64,000 nucleotides of DNA, from positions 7,006,001-7,070,000 of the forward strand of contig JAUKUA010000001.1 in the NCBI GenBank assembly GCA_030549175.1. The letters are read 5' to 3'. The notes beneath the pieces were generated by a model that ran no database searches, was not told the origin of the DNA, and was given only the letters and a program-made list of their open reading frames with translations. The translations under genes were made by a program, and so were the position numbers. This DNA comes from Lasiosphaeris hirsuta (lineage: Eukaryota; Ascomycota; Sordariomycetes; Sordariales; Lasiosphaeriaceae). Shown here piece by piece: positions 22,217-31,389 of this stretch (position 1 is its first letter; the number at the start of each line of letters is the position of its first letter).

Positions 22217-25200
22217 ATGCCCGTCTCTCGCTCAAAGCGGAGCCGATACAGCTCCCGCCCGTTCGTTGTCTTGATCCTACTCCTCAGTATCCTTACCACC
22301 TACGCCTTCGTTTTCCAGGGCTTGGGCACTACCGGCCGGCGCAACCATGAATCGCGACTTGCTTCGAGAGACGCGAGCGAGGAGGACCTCGACTGCCGTG
22401 CCGTCCACCGCGCTGCCGATCAGTGCGCTTTCATATTGGCCAACTGCGAGGACGACGAAGCCGGCCTCGTGCACTACCTAAGTTTCTACTATTGCACGCT
22501 CGGGAATGTTAAGCCCCTCGCGTTCGTGCTTATGGCCATCTGGCTGGGCTTGCTGTTCACTACCATCGGCATCGCCGCCAGCGATTTCTTCAGCATCAAC
22601 CTCAGCACCATCGCTAAGATCCTCGGCTTGAGTGAGAGCTTAGCTGGAGTCACATTCCTGGCCTTCGGAAATGGCTCCCCAGATGTTTTCAGTACCTTTG
22701 CTGCCATGGGCTCCAACAGTGGGAGTATGGCAGTCGGCGAGCTCATTGGTGCTGCGGGCTTCATCACCGCGGTCGTTGCAGGTTCGATGGCCTTGGTCCG
22801 CGAGTTCAAGGTCAGCAAGCGAACATTTGTGCGGGACATCGTTTTCTTCATTGCTGCCATCAGCTTCACTATGGTTTTTCTGGCCGATGGCGAGCTGCAC
22901 CTTTGGGAGTGCTTTACCATGGTTGGCTTCTACCTCTTCTACGTCGTTGTCGTCGTGGGCTGGCACTGGTTCACGGTCAGGAGGCGGCGCATGCGCCTTC
23001 GAGATAGCGCTTCTCGCACACATTTTCATGGTGCTACAGGGCCGGCTTCCGACGAACTCGAGCCCTACCGGGATATACCAGACGACGACGACGCAGCTCC
23101 CGTTGGCGCCCGATCAATCAGTGCCCCGGAGCCTGCCGATATCAGCGCCCTTGAACGCGCTCCTAGGATCGAGGTTGACGGGAGGGGCGTGATATCAGGA
23201 TCACTCGACGAAACTGATGAGGAGCGTGACAACTACATTGCCGCCGAAGTGACCAGCAGCATGCGCGTGAACCGTCCTCGCTGGGGCCGAAGCAACACAA
23301 CAATCACTCCAATCCGGCCAAGTCTGGTGGGCGCTCTGGAATTCAGGTCGGTTTTGTCGTCCTTGAGCAAAGCGAGAAATATGCATCTCGGTCCCCTTCC
23401 GGAAAGGCAATACTCGGACCACGCCAGCCAGCTATCTGGTGCACTACAGCATACCGTTTCTCTATACGACACACGGGGCCGCCCGCGTACCAACACATCG
23501 CCAGCACATATCCCAAACTCGGCGAGGGAACGAGCCCTGTCACATGGGAATTCCCCATTGAATTTGGATCATCCCGGATTCGCTCGACCTGAGCTCATAT
23601 CCGAAGGCTCTCTCCTCGGATCTGAGACACGGGCAAGTTCGGTAGCCCGAACTGTTGACGGAAGGCTCGCGCCACCGTCCGGTTCTGTTTCGGCGGCCGA
23701 TCACACCTCAGCCCAACGACAGTCGTCGAAGCAGTCCCACAAATCCCTAGGTCTTCAACTCCAAATACCCTCCCCTCCCGGCGGTTCAAGTGGCCGCTCC
23801 TCGCCGTCGCTATCTCCATTTCCCGGATTCACCGAGTCGCCTGGCATCTTGACCCCAATAGGAAACCACCCAGACCCAAGCCCATATGGTTTCCCAACTC
23901 CTTTGGAGAGACGGATGCCTACGATGCATGGACTTGAAGACGATTCAGGAGCACCAAAGCCGATCAGGTGGTGGCCATATCAGCTTCTGCCACCGCCCCA
24001 CGTCCTCCTGAGTACAATTTTTCCCACACTTCAAGGATGGAAAGAGAAGAGCTGGTGGGACAAGGCGATGAGTTTAATCTCGGTGCCAAGCATATTCGTC
24101 CTGGTGACGACTTTGCCAGTGGTGGAGACTGAGCATGATGAAGACGATTCAGAAATCGACCTAGCAGGAGTCTTGGAGGCCAGCCAATCTAGCATTGCGG
24201 GTTTGCCGATCTCGGTACAGGACAGCGCTACCATACGGCCCGAGACAGAGTGGCAGGAATTTCGCCGGCGAACCCGGTCCATCTCATCCAAATCGCCCCG
24301 CCCCATGTCCCCCCCTCTCCTGGCTCTCGATTCCCCGCATGTCGACGGCGAAGGGCCATCGACGGAGGCTGGCCATCGGCCATCCATAGACATACTTCCA
24401 CATCTGGCGAGGCCAAATCCTCCATTTGAAGTCGACCGCACAACCGCTTCCACGGAAGAAGTGGCAGGTTGGAATAGGTGGCTTGTGGCTTTGCAGCTGT
24501 TTACGGGGCCCTTCTTCGTCGTTCTCGTTGGTTGGGCCAACACGTACGACGACATGGAAAATCCAAGGAGAATGCTGCTGCAACTGGTATTGTATTCGCT
24601 GGTCTTTTCGCTTTGCTTGCTAGCTGCTCTGCTCTTGTTGACAAGCCCAGACCAAAAGCCAAAGTACCACTTTGTCCTGTGCTTCCTTGGTTTCGTAATC
24701 AGCGTCGCGTGGATATCAACTATTGCGGGAGAGGTGGTTGGAGTCCTCAAGGCATTTGGTGTGATACTGGGCATCTCGGAGGCCATTCTCGGTCTCACAA
24801 TCTTTGCAGTCGGGAATTCGTTGGGCGACTTGGTGGCTGATGTCACCGTTGCTCGCCTCGGATACCCCGTCATGGCGCTGTAAGTCACACTGGCTGTCTA
24901 AGTGTTGCAGGCACCGAATGCTAACGAGGTGACACAGTGCTGCATGTTTCGGGGGGCCGATGCTCAACATCCTACTCGGCGTGGGCATTGGCGGTGCCTG
25001 GATGGGCATCTCGTCGGCCGACAAGAGACACCTGAAGCATCCCGAGAGGCCGATCCACTATAAACCATACAAGATCCAGGTCGGGGGGACGCTGATGATA
25101 TCTGCCATTAGCGTGCTACTAACATTGATCATATTGTTGATCGCGGTGCCGTCCAACAAGTGGGTAATGAGCCGCAAGATTGGATGGGGTTTGATCGGGC

Positions 25201-25268
25201 TGTGGACCGTCGGCACGGTTATCAACCTAGTTATCGAGCTCACTGGGTACTGGTCGGACGTGTCGTGA
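22217..25268 (+). CDS. Sodium/calcium exchanger family membrane protein (NCX/NCLX-like)
   Basis: A Ca2+:cation antiporter superfamily member of 997 residues from two exons, 22217-24879 and 24938-25268. It has an N-terminal signal-anchor-like hydrophobic stretch (FVVLILLLSILTTYAFVF), then a lumenal Cys-containing segment. The first alpha repeat carries GNGSPDVFSTFAAMGSNSG (from residue 151); the second carries AVGNSLGDLVADVT (GN at about 866). These Asn/Asp motifs line the ion path in this family. Between the two hydrophobic bundles lies a very large hydrophilic loop rich in Ser, Pro and Arg, probably cytosolic and regulatory. The nearest families known to me are animal NCLX (SLC8B1) and the yeast YDL206W-type proteins, so location in a vacuolar, ER or mitochondrial membrane is possible and not decided here. 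The last exon adds two or three more transmembrane helices (ISAISVLLTLIILLIAVP). Confidence 0.9.
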
Positions 25269-25377
25269 AAGGCAAAATGAGAGAATAACGACTGCACCGT
25301 TTTGCGTAAAGGAAGCCTCGGCTTGCCCACCGTTAGCTTTGACTGTTAGTGACGAGGTAATCCCCGCCAACACAAAT

Positions 25378-25671
25378 ATGAAGCGGCCTCCCGAACCCCA
25401 CGATGTCGATACTAGTCAGCTCCGCTTCTACATAGATGCGCGTCTGGGACGAAAGATTGCGCAAGCTAGAGGATCCCTTGACCGGGATCTCTCAGCTAGC
25501 GACGCCCACCTTCAGCGGCCGGCGTTCTCCGCATACCTTAGCTCGCTGATTCAAGACACGAGCGCTTGCGAAAGTCCCTCAAACCGCCACACCTCTGGAC
25601 AAACCTCGGCGACCGGCGACTGGCCCGCACCACAGGAGAGAGTCGAGTCGTGCGCCGGGTCGCCGACCTAA
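25378..25671 (+). CDS. Hypothetical small ORF (97 codons)
   Basis: A frame opening with ATG at 25378 (MKRPPEPHDVDTSQL) runs to a stop ending at 25671. The first 60 residues look protein-like (LRFYIDARLGRKIAQARG, LQRPAFSAYLSSLIQD). The end is rich in Ser/Thr/Gly and less convincing. It begins only 110 bases after the exchanger stop codon, so it may be part of that gene's 3' UTR or the remnant of another gene. No domain recognised. Confidence 0.25.
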   Translation: MKRPPEPHDVDTSQLRFYIDARLGRKIAQARGSLDRDLSASDAHLQRPAFSAYLSSLIQDTSACESPSNRHTSGQTSATGDWPAPQERVESCAGSPT

Positions 25672-25802
25672 GTGGACAGGATAGCTACGATGTCGCAATA
25701 ATCGAGAACTTGGCCAATCGCAACTCCACCGTGCAAGTGACGTAGTGTCCACCGTCCCGTCGTGGCGCAGACCCTCCGCTCAGCTTGTCTGGGATTCTAA
25801 AG

Positions 25803-25872
25803 AGGGGTTGTTTATAGTACCTACGTCGCAATATTGTCGCAATAGCACCATAGGGAGTGTCGTGTATAAAAG
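25803..25872 (+). promoter_or_regulatory. TATA box and stress-element-like site of the repeat-rich protein gene
   Basis: TATAAAAG lies at 25865-25872, about 135 bases upstream of the ATG at 26007, a usual distance for fungal TATA promoters. AGGGG at 25803-25807 matches the core of the stress-response element bound by Msn2/4-type zinc-finger factors. A TATA-type promoter fits a strongly inducible gene; binding is inferred. Confidence 0.5.
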
Positions 25873-26006
25873 CTTGTCTGTCTTCTGGGGTTGAGAGTAG
25901 TGCCCTCTTTCCCATCATTCCCATTCTCTGCCAATCACGCCACCAATACCACCTTCACTCCATTCACACGTCATCCCCGGTTAATCACCGCTACCCGTCG
26001 CCCATC

Positions 26007-26924
26007 ATGGACTTTATCAAGCAGGCAGCCAGCAAGTATGGCAACAACGACAACGACAACGACAACCAGAACAAGGACAATGAGTCGTCCGAGAACCAGT
26101 GGTCCGGCGTCGGCTCGTCGGCCAAGCAGGCCCTTGACGGCTACCAGTCCGGTGGCAACAAGGTTGACTATACCGAGCTCGGCAATGTAGCCAAGGAGTC
26201 GGCCTCGGCCTACCAGTCGAGTGGTGACAAGTTCGATGCCGCGGCCGTCGGCAAGGAGATCTACTCTGGCTTCTCGGGCAAGGGCGGCCGCCAGGAGAAG
26301 GAGGAGAGCTATGGCAGCAGCAACAATAACGACAATGACAACGAGAACAAGCCTTCGTCCGGCGCTGGCCGCAAGACTGGTGGTTACGGCCAGGACAGCG
26401 AAGACAAGCCATCTTATGATGCCGGTCGCAACGATGATGACGAGGACAAGCCGTCCTATGGTTCCGGCCGCAAGACCGGTGGCTACGGCCAGGACAGCGA
26501 GGACAGCAAGCCCCCATACGGTCAGGACAGCGATGACAAGCCTTCATATGGCGCTGGCCGCAATGACGACGAGGAGGACAAGCCTTCATACGACTCTAGC
26601 CGCAAGACCGGCGGTTATGGACAGGACAGTGAGGACAGCAAGCCATCGTATGGACAGGACAGTGAGGACAAGCCCTCGTATGGTGGTGGCCGCAACAACG
26701 ACGACGAGGACAAGCCGTCGTATGGTGCCGGCCGCGAGACCGGTGGCTACGGCCAAGACAGCGAGGACAACAAGCCCTCTTACGGTCAGGATAGCGAGAA
26801 CACCACGTCGTCCTACGACCAGGAGAACAAGCCCCGCCGTGATGGCCAGAGCGGCTATGGGGGTGACGACTCGGAGCGCACCTCCGGCTATGGTCGCCAA
26901 AACAACGAGGAGCGGGATTATTAG
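26007..26924 (+). CDS. Repeat-rich hydrophilic (probable stress-associated) protein
   Basis: An intronless gene of 305 residues with no signal peptide or membrane segment. The N-terminus MDFIKQAASKYG is followed by an Asn/Asp-rich linker. Next come two related 20-30-residue units containing YQSGGNKVDYTELGNVAKE and YQSSGDKFDAAAVGKEIYSG. These resemble fungal beta-flanking/stress-type small hydrophilic proteins. From about residue 110 the protein is a degenerate tandem array built on units such as RKTGGYGQDSEDKPSYGAGR, very rich in Gly, Tyr, Asp, Ser and Lys and surely disordered. Such proteins in fungi (compare Ddr48-like and hydrophilin-like proteins) are typically induced by stress or during conidiation. 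The TATA box and AGGGG site upstream agree, but a precise function cannot be assigned. Confidence 0.8.
   Translation: MDFIKQAASKYGNNDNDNDNQNKDNESSENQWSGVGSSAKQALDGYQSGGNKVDYTELGNVAKESASAYQSSGDKFDAAAVGKEIYSGFSGKGGRQEKEESYGSSNNNDNDNENKPSSGAGRKTGGYGQDSEDKPSYDAGRNDDDEDKPSYGSGRKTGGYGQDSEDSKPPYGQDSDDKPSYGAGRNDDEEDKPSYDSSRKTGGYGQDSEDSKPSYGQDSEDKPSYGGGRNNDDEDKPSYGAGRETGGYGQDSEDNKPSYGQDSENTTSSYDQENKPRRDGQSGYGGDDSERTSGYGRQNNEERDY
26343..26840 (+). repeat. Degenerate tandem repeat within the hydrophilic protein gene
   Basis: Coding repeats of roughly 20 residues (GGYGQDSED, KPSYGAGR alternating with KPSYGQDSED) recur about ten times. The DNA copies differ mainly at third codon positions, so selection on the protein seems to have maintained the pattern. 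Recombination between units could change copy number. Confidence 0.75.
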
Positions 26925-27619
26925 AATAATGTAGGGAGTGATGCCATAGTGTTGAATTAATAACGTCTTGCCGATTGTACCCTTGTGTGTTTTGGTGTGG
27001 TGGTGTAGTATAGTGATTTGATCTGACTTTTTTGTTGGTGATTTGGGCTGGTGCTGTGATCTAGCACCGCTGCTATACCCCGTCGTAACGATAGACGGAA
27101 ATGCCATTCTGCTGGGCGGCGCGGCGGTGCATTGACGGGCTGGGCTGGTGTCGGATTTGCTTTCATAGCGGGGCGAGCTCTTCATCTGATATGTGAGGGC
27201 AAGGAGAACACCGTTCTTATCGCTCACGTCCGAAGGGAGCTCATCCGCGTCGTGGGGAGATACTGAAGTTTGGGAAATCCCCCCAAAAGGCATTTTCAGT
27301 GCTTCAACAGGCCTTTTCCGTTTCCGAAAAGGCGTCTGAGGCATATAAGAGTGAGATAGTAAGAAGCACCTAAGACGCTAACCACAGGACAACGAGGTAT
27401 GTTTTTTCCCCATTTTCGCAGCTTTCAAGTTGCACGCTAACAAACAAAAAAGGTACTGACCGAATGAGGATTATTACCAGCAGCTTCACGGTGTTATTTT
27501 AAGGTACTATCTGCCATGTGAGGCTACCACGCGGACAGCCGAGACATGACGAGATACACGTACATGTCGACGACGGCAGAGGGTATGGACATCATAACCA
27601 AGGCCGAACAACCAACCGA
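26925..27619. other. Intergenic sequence between the hydrophilic protein gene and a gene relic
   Basis: This holds the 3' flank of the repeat-rich gene. A minus-strand frame starting with ATG at 27344 (MPQTPFRKRKRPVEALKMPF) is somewhat protein-like for about 80 codons, but it then runs antisense into the repeat gene. It is not called. Confidence 0.4.
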
Positions 27620-28390
27620 GCTGCAAAGTTGCTGGTTGCGACATGAGTAGGTGCGGCGGCCCAGATATACGTCGTATCTGGTTGCGCGAGGTACACCAGT
27701 GTGGCGATGGCCATTGTCTCTGTCTTTCCGGTACCCGTAAAACCTGCGATGACAATGATTCCTAGTCCAGTGTGTTGGAGGTACTTTTTTCAAATCTGGT
27801 ACGAGTACCTGGGAGTAGACGGCTGAGAGCTGCGTCCATAAGACGACGGTTGGGTACGTCATGATTAAGCAGATGGTGGCGGTGGTGGGGGGCAGACCTT
27901 CAGAACAAAGTGTACATATATCCCATAGGCTTAAAGTAATTATAGGAGTCAATAACCCGAAGGGCGGTTTGATATGTGGTTCGACATCTATAACGACGGG
28001 CTGTGTCCTTTTGTATCGTGAAGTGAATATAACTCGCCTAGAATGGGATAATCGGCCAATGTCACAGAGAAAAGGGCCAATGTACCTGGGATCATCTGGG
28101 GGTAGCCTAGGGAGAAGCACTTGATGTGATGTCACTTGCTTGGCTATATCTCGATATTCGGGTGATCCCTCTTTGATGATGCCACTGTCGTCGTTGATAT
28201 CACCGACCATGCACACCTCCGTTACGGTATCCTGCCGCCCGAACACAATTTCCCAGAAGCTCTGCCATCTCTCTCCTCCTCGCCATCTTTCTTCTCCTCG
28301 TCGACATCTTTCTCCTCCTCGCCGATTTCCTCTTCTTCATCCCCAACCCCCCAAAACTCTTCGTCCCAATCGTCACCTTCCCCCTCTACA
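27620..28390 (-). pseudogene. Relic of a P-loop NTPase/helicase-like gene
   Basis: On the minus strand an acidic segment (DDWDEEFWGVGDEEEE) is followed, one frame away, by WQSFWEIVFGRQDTVTEVCM and an IIKEGSPEYRDIAKQ stretch. A Walker A motif, GFTGTGKTET (27721-27750), sits near the other end inside IIVIAGFTGTGKTETMAIAT, followed by APTHVATSNFAARL and then a stop. An intron-like sequence (GTACTC..CTAG, about 27764-27819) precedes the P-loop exon. Between the blocks, protein-like sequence hops between frames: ADYPILGELYS in one, YQTALRVIDSYNYFKPMGY in a second. Several frameshifts are therefore likely. The Walker A context and the APTHVA block resemble superfamily 1 (Upf1-like) helicases. The gene is broken and cannot be active as one protein. 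Boundaries are approximate. Confidence 0.5.
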
Positions 28391-28470
28391 CTAGAACCAT
28401 GGGGATTGCCATCCTGCTCACCACTTTTGCCCTCGCCCCCAGGATGGTCGCCATCCCCGCTCTCGCATTT

Positions 28471-28545
28471 CATCCTCTCGTACGTCATCCTCTCGTACGT
28501 CATCCTCTCGTACGTCATCCTCTCGTACGTCATCCTCTCGTACGT
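28471..28545. repeat. 15-bp tandem repeat, five perfect copies
   Basis: The unit CATCCTCTCGTACGT is repeated five times without a mismatch. Being a multiple of three it is open on both strands: ILSYV-type repeats on plus and TYERM-type repeats on minus. It lies between the two decayed genes. Perfect identity implies recent expansion. Confidence 0.9.
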
Positions 28546-28874
28546 CAACGCCGCCAAAATGTTGCGTAACGTCGTCGCCGAGTCATCACTTGACTTCTCG
28601 AGAGATCTCCTAATGAAAGCATTCTCTCCTAGACTGCGGGATATTTTCTTTTCTGAAGCCAACAGAATCTCACTCCAAGCCTTCTTGACTGAGCTCATCA
28701 GCATGATGCTACTTCGGCCAACTAGCCGAAGGGACCAAAATCTCAAAGTCAAATGCGATAAATGCGATGCCGAGATCTCCAAAGACAGAACCCATTGCCA
28801 ATGCGGCAGACACTATCTATCCAAAGGATCGCTTCTGTTGCTGGTGTGATCCTGAAAAGGCCCCAAAGAGCTGA
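28546..28874 (+). pseudogene. Frameshifted remnant of a Cys-rich (zinc-finger-like) protein gene
   Basis: The plus strand reads MLRNVVAESSLDFSRDLLMK from ATG 28559, then RLRDIFFSEANRISLQAFL, LRPTSRRDQNLKVKCDKCD and a Cys cluster with THCQCGRHY. The frame then closes early. At 28814-28821 the tetramer TATC is duplicated. Counting only one copy, the frame would continue YPKDRFCCWCD and stop at 28872-28874, completing a Cys pattern of C-x2-C, C-x-C and C-C-x-C that could bind zinc. The duplication is seen directly; that it is the inactivating lesion is inferred. The family is not recognised, and the 5' end is unclear because the tandem repeat lies in front of it. Confidence 0.45.
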
Positions 28875-29355
28875 TATCCCAGAGCAAAGGCTTTGGAAGA
28901 GAAGAAACAAAAAAGACACTGCAACAATGGCACTTGTTGTTCATGGCTACAGTGGAGGGGCGTCTCCTTCAACCCCCAACCTGCTGGCGGGCAAAATGAT
29001 TTGGAATAAAATGCAGAGTCAACAAATGGGATAACTGTTGTGATGTCTGGACTGAAATTCGATGGGAGCGGGAAATACAAGAGCCCCAAGAATAAACTCA
29101 TCGGTCGTCATTGCGGCGAGATCCCCGACACCGTGTCTGTTGTTTGGCCACTGCCGGCCGACCTTAGCTGGCGATCCCGTCCTGTGGAAACGCGTACCTG
29201 GTTTCGTCTCTGCTAGCCCGCCCGCGAAACTCAACTCGAAGTTGACACGCCATTCTCAAGTAAGGAAAGGGCGGGAACTTAGTCAGGTCGAACGGCAAAC
29301 CAGGGCGTGTGTGTAAGTGGCAGGTTGAGCGCCTCCTGTCCATCAACCAATGACA
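28875..29355. other. Gene-free stretch before the tRNA
   Basis: There is no supportable coding sequence; short open frames on both strands lack recognisable content. It is probably the flank of the relic zone and upstream sequence of the tRNA gene. Confidence 0.45.
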
Positions 29356-29444
29356 GGGCGTGTGGTTTAGGGGTATAATGTTCGCTTTGCAACTTCAGCG
29401 TTCGCATTTGTGAAAGGTCCTGGGTTCAATTCCCAGCTCGTCCA
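29356..29444 (+). tRNA. tRNA-Ala (anticodon TGC) with a 17-nt intron
   Basis: The gene folds as a cloverleaf. The acceptor strand GGGCGTG (29356-29362) faces CTCGTCC (29437-29443), with one G-U pair and one U-U mismatch, and A29444 is the discriminator base. The D-arm/A-box is GTTTAGGGGTATAAT. The anticodon stem TTCGC (29381-29385) pairs with GTGAA (29410-29414), and TGC is at 29388-29390. The T-arm/B-box CTGGGTTCAATTCCCAG is perfect. The anticodon loop holds 24 nt, so a 17-nt intron at the usual place after base 37 (29392-29408) leaves a normal 7-nt loop. Identity as Ala rests on the TGC anticodon. The acceptor mismatch is slightly unusual, so reduced function is possible. Confidence 0.8.
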
Positions 29445-29929
29445 TATTCATCCAGCCCCAGATATCCGTCTGGTGGCTTGCTTTTTTGCACTTTTGATGT
29501 CTTTTTGTACGGGGTCAGTTGGAGTGGTGGTGGGTTGTCCTTGACAAGATTGGGGTACCCCTGGCAGATCTCCTTGGCAGCTTGGAGGGTGGTGGGGCAG
29601 AGGATTGGCAGATGCCAGTTGAGGCCTTGTGAATCAGCGGCCCCTCCTTTGTGCTCCCCTCCAAAACGTGGGGCACAAACAAGCACCACACTGGCCTTCA
29701 CCGTAACTTGGTCACTTTGAGTCTCGACTGCTGTTACTCGTGCCCCCGCTTGACTTTCATCCCACCTGTCTTGAAGCGCTGCTGCTCTGTTTGGTGGCTT
29801 TCTCCCTGCCCCGTTCCCTTGGCAAGTTGGCATTGGGTCTACCCTTGTCCCGGTTATTTAAACTCGGGGCCCAGCCCAGCAACCGCGCAGACCACAGACT
29901 AGTCGCACCACCACCTATAAGTCGCAATA
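29445..29929. other. Upstream region of phosphomannomutase
   Basis: 485 bases between the tRNA and the SEC53 start codon. No gene is seen. Pyrimidine-rich tracts at about 29740-29830 look like core promoter or leader sequence. Confidence 0.5.
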
Positions 29930-30868
29930 ATGGCCACGTACCCTCCTCTCGCCGAGCGCGAGCTCGAGAACACCATCGCCCTGTTCGACGTCGACGGCAC
30001 CCTCACACCTGCCCGCGGAGTACGTCTTCTCCCCGCCTTCCCAACCCCGGTTGGGCACCACTGACACGGCCTCCGCACTAACACCTTTCCCCGCCAGGAT
30101 GTCACTCCCGAGATGCTGGACCTGCTGGCGCGGCTGCGGCAAAAGTGCGCTATCGGCTTCGTCGGCGGCAGCAACTTCGTCAAGCAGCAGGAGCAGCTAG
30201 GACTCGGAGGCGTCGACGTGACGACGCTCTTCGACTTCTGCTTCTCGGAGAACGGGCTGACGGCGTACAAGCTGGGGGCGCCGCTGGCGTCGACGAGCTT
30301 CATCAAGTACATTGGCGAGGAGCAGTACAAGGAGTTGGTGCGGTTCGTGCTGCACTACATCGCGGACCTGGAGCTGCCCATCAAGCGCGGCACCTTCGTC
30401 GAGTTCCGCAACGGCATGGTCAACATCTCGCCCATCGGGCGCAACGCGAGCAACGCCGAGCGCCTCGAGTACGAGAAGTTCGACCTGGCGCACGGCATCC
30501 GTGCCACCTTCATCTCCAAGCTCAAGGAGAAGTTCGGCCACCTGGGCCTCACGTAAGTCTCTCCCTCTCCCCAATTCCACTCCCCAAAACTAACCCAACC
30601 CAACCCAACCCACAGCTTCTCCATCGGCGGGCAAATCTCCTTTGACGTCTTCCCCACGGGCTGGGACAAGACGTACTGCCTGCGCCACCTCGAGGACGAG
30701 GCCAAGAAGCCCGACGGCATCGCCTACACGACAGTGCACTTCTTCGGCGACAAGACGGCGCCCGGCGGCAACGACTATGAGCTGTACGACGACCCGCGCA
30801 CCGTCGGCCACACGGTGCTCAACCCCGACGACACGTTCCGCCAGGTCAAGGAGCTGTTTAGGCTCTAG
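29930..30868 (+). CDS. SEC53: Phosphomannomutase (Sec53/PMM)
   Basis: A cytosolic enzyme interconverting mannose-6-phosphate and mannose-1-phosphate, the precursor of GDP-mannose for protein glycosylation, GPI anchors and wall mannan. Three exons, 29930-30019, 30098-30552 and 30616-30868, give 265 residues, the usual size. The HAD-type catalytic loop [12 protein letters not shown] supplies the nucleophile Asp20 and the acid/base Asp22. [63 protein letters not shown] and [19 protein letters not shown] are all diagnostic of eukaryotic PMM, including the substrate-binding Arg/Ser residues and the late metal-binding Asp cluster. Exon junctions keep phase (ARG-DVTPEM; LGLT-FSIGG). One gene of this kind is normally essential in fungi. 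Confidence 0.97.
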
Positions 30869-31389
30869 TACGAGGGACCGGAAGAGGGCAAATATAAAAT
30901 AATAAAACTGCTGGAGGAGGCCAACAGACGGAAAAGCCTCGACGATCGATATGCGCGCTGGTAGATGGCGCGTTGAAGAGGCGAGGACTAGCTGAAGTCG
31001 GAAATGTCGTGTCGTATACCATCAGTTCCGAGTTCATTTTTAATGGCTAGTTTCGAATGTTATTCATGTCCCCATGCTAAGAACCACCTGTTAAGAGCAC
31101 ACACACAGCCACCATCCACATTTATACCCCCCTTTGCGTAAAAATCTTCATATAACGGATTGATCCATCCTCGCTAAAGTAGGTAGTATAAGTTTCTTAA
31201 AACCAAATACCCAAAAGAAGTAAAACTAAAGAACAGACATCGCTCAAAGTCTTCGTCTCATCCAAAACATCTCGTCATCTAACCCCCTTCACGCTGGGGA
31301 CCCCAAGGAAGCAACTTGCGGTTCAAATAGACAGACACCTCCTTAGCCGTCCGTGTCCTCATACGCAGCCAGGCTCTCCCTCCCATCAC
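30869..31389. other. Convergent intergenic gap
   Basis: 3' flanks of SEC53 (+) and the PhoD-like gene (-). It is AT-rich at about 31020-31210, including AATAAAA at 30899-30905, a possible polyadenylation signal for SEC53. No gene. Confidence 0.5.

Noticed and set aside
26017..26934. Other long frames inside the hydrophilic repeat gene (Thr/Arg-rich on plus, Cys/Arg-rich on minus)
   Set aside because: Shadow frames produced by the tandem codon pattern; only the Gly/Tyr/Asp frame has a good start, TATA spacing and protein-level conservation of units.
26586..27344. Minus-strand 252-codon frame starting MPQTPFRKRKRPVEALK
   Set aside because: Its second half is antisense to the repeat-rich gene and gives repetitive Val/Leu/Ala sequence that mirrors those codons; the first 80 codons alone have no recognisable domain.
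28222..28782. Minus-strand frame with TYERM repeats as an intact 186-residue protein
   Set aside because: It begins at a TTG, runs antisense to the more protein-like Cys-rich frame, and its acidic end changes frame into the P-loop relic, so it is not an intact gene.
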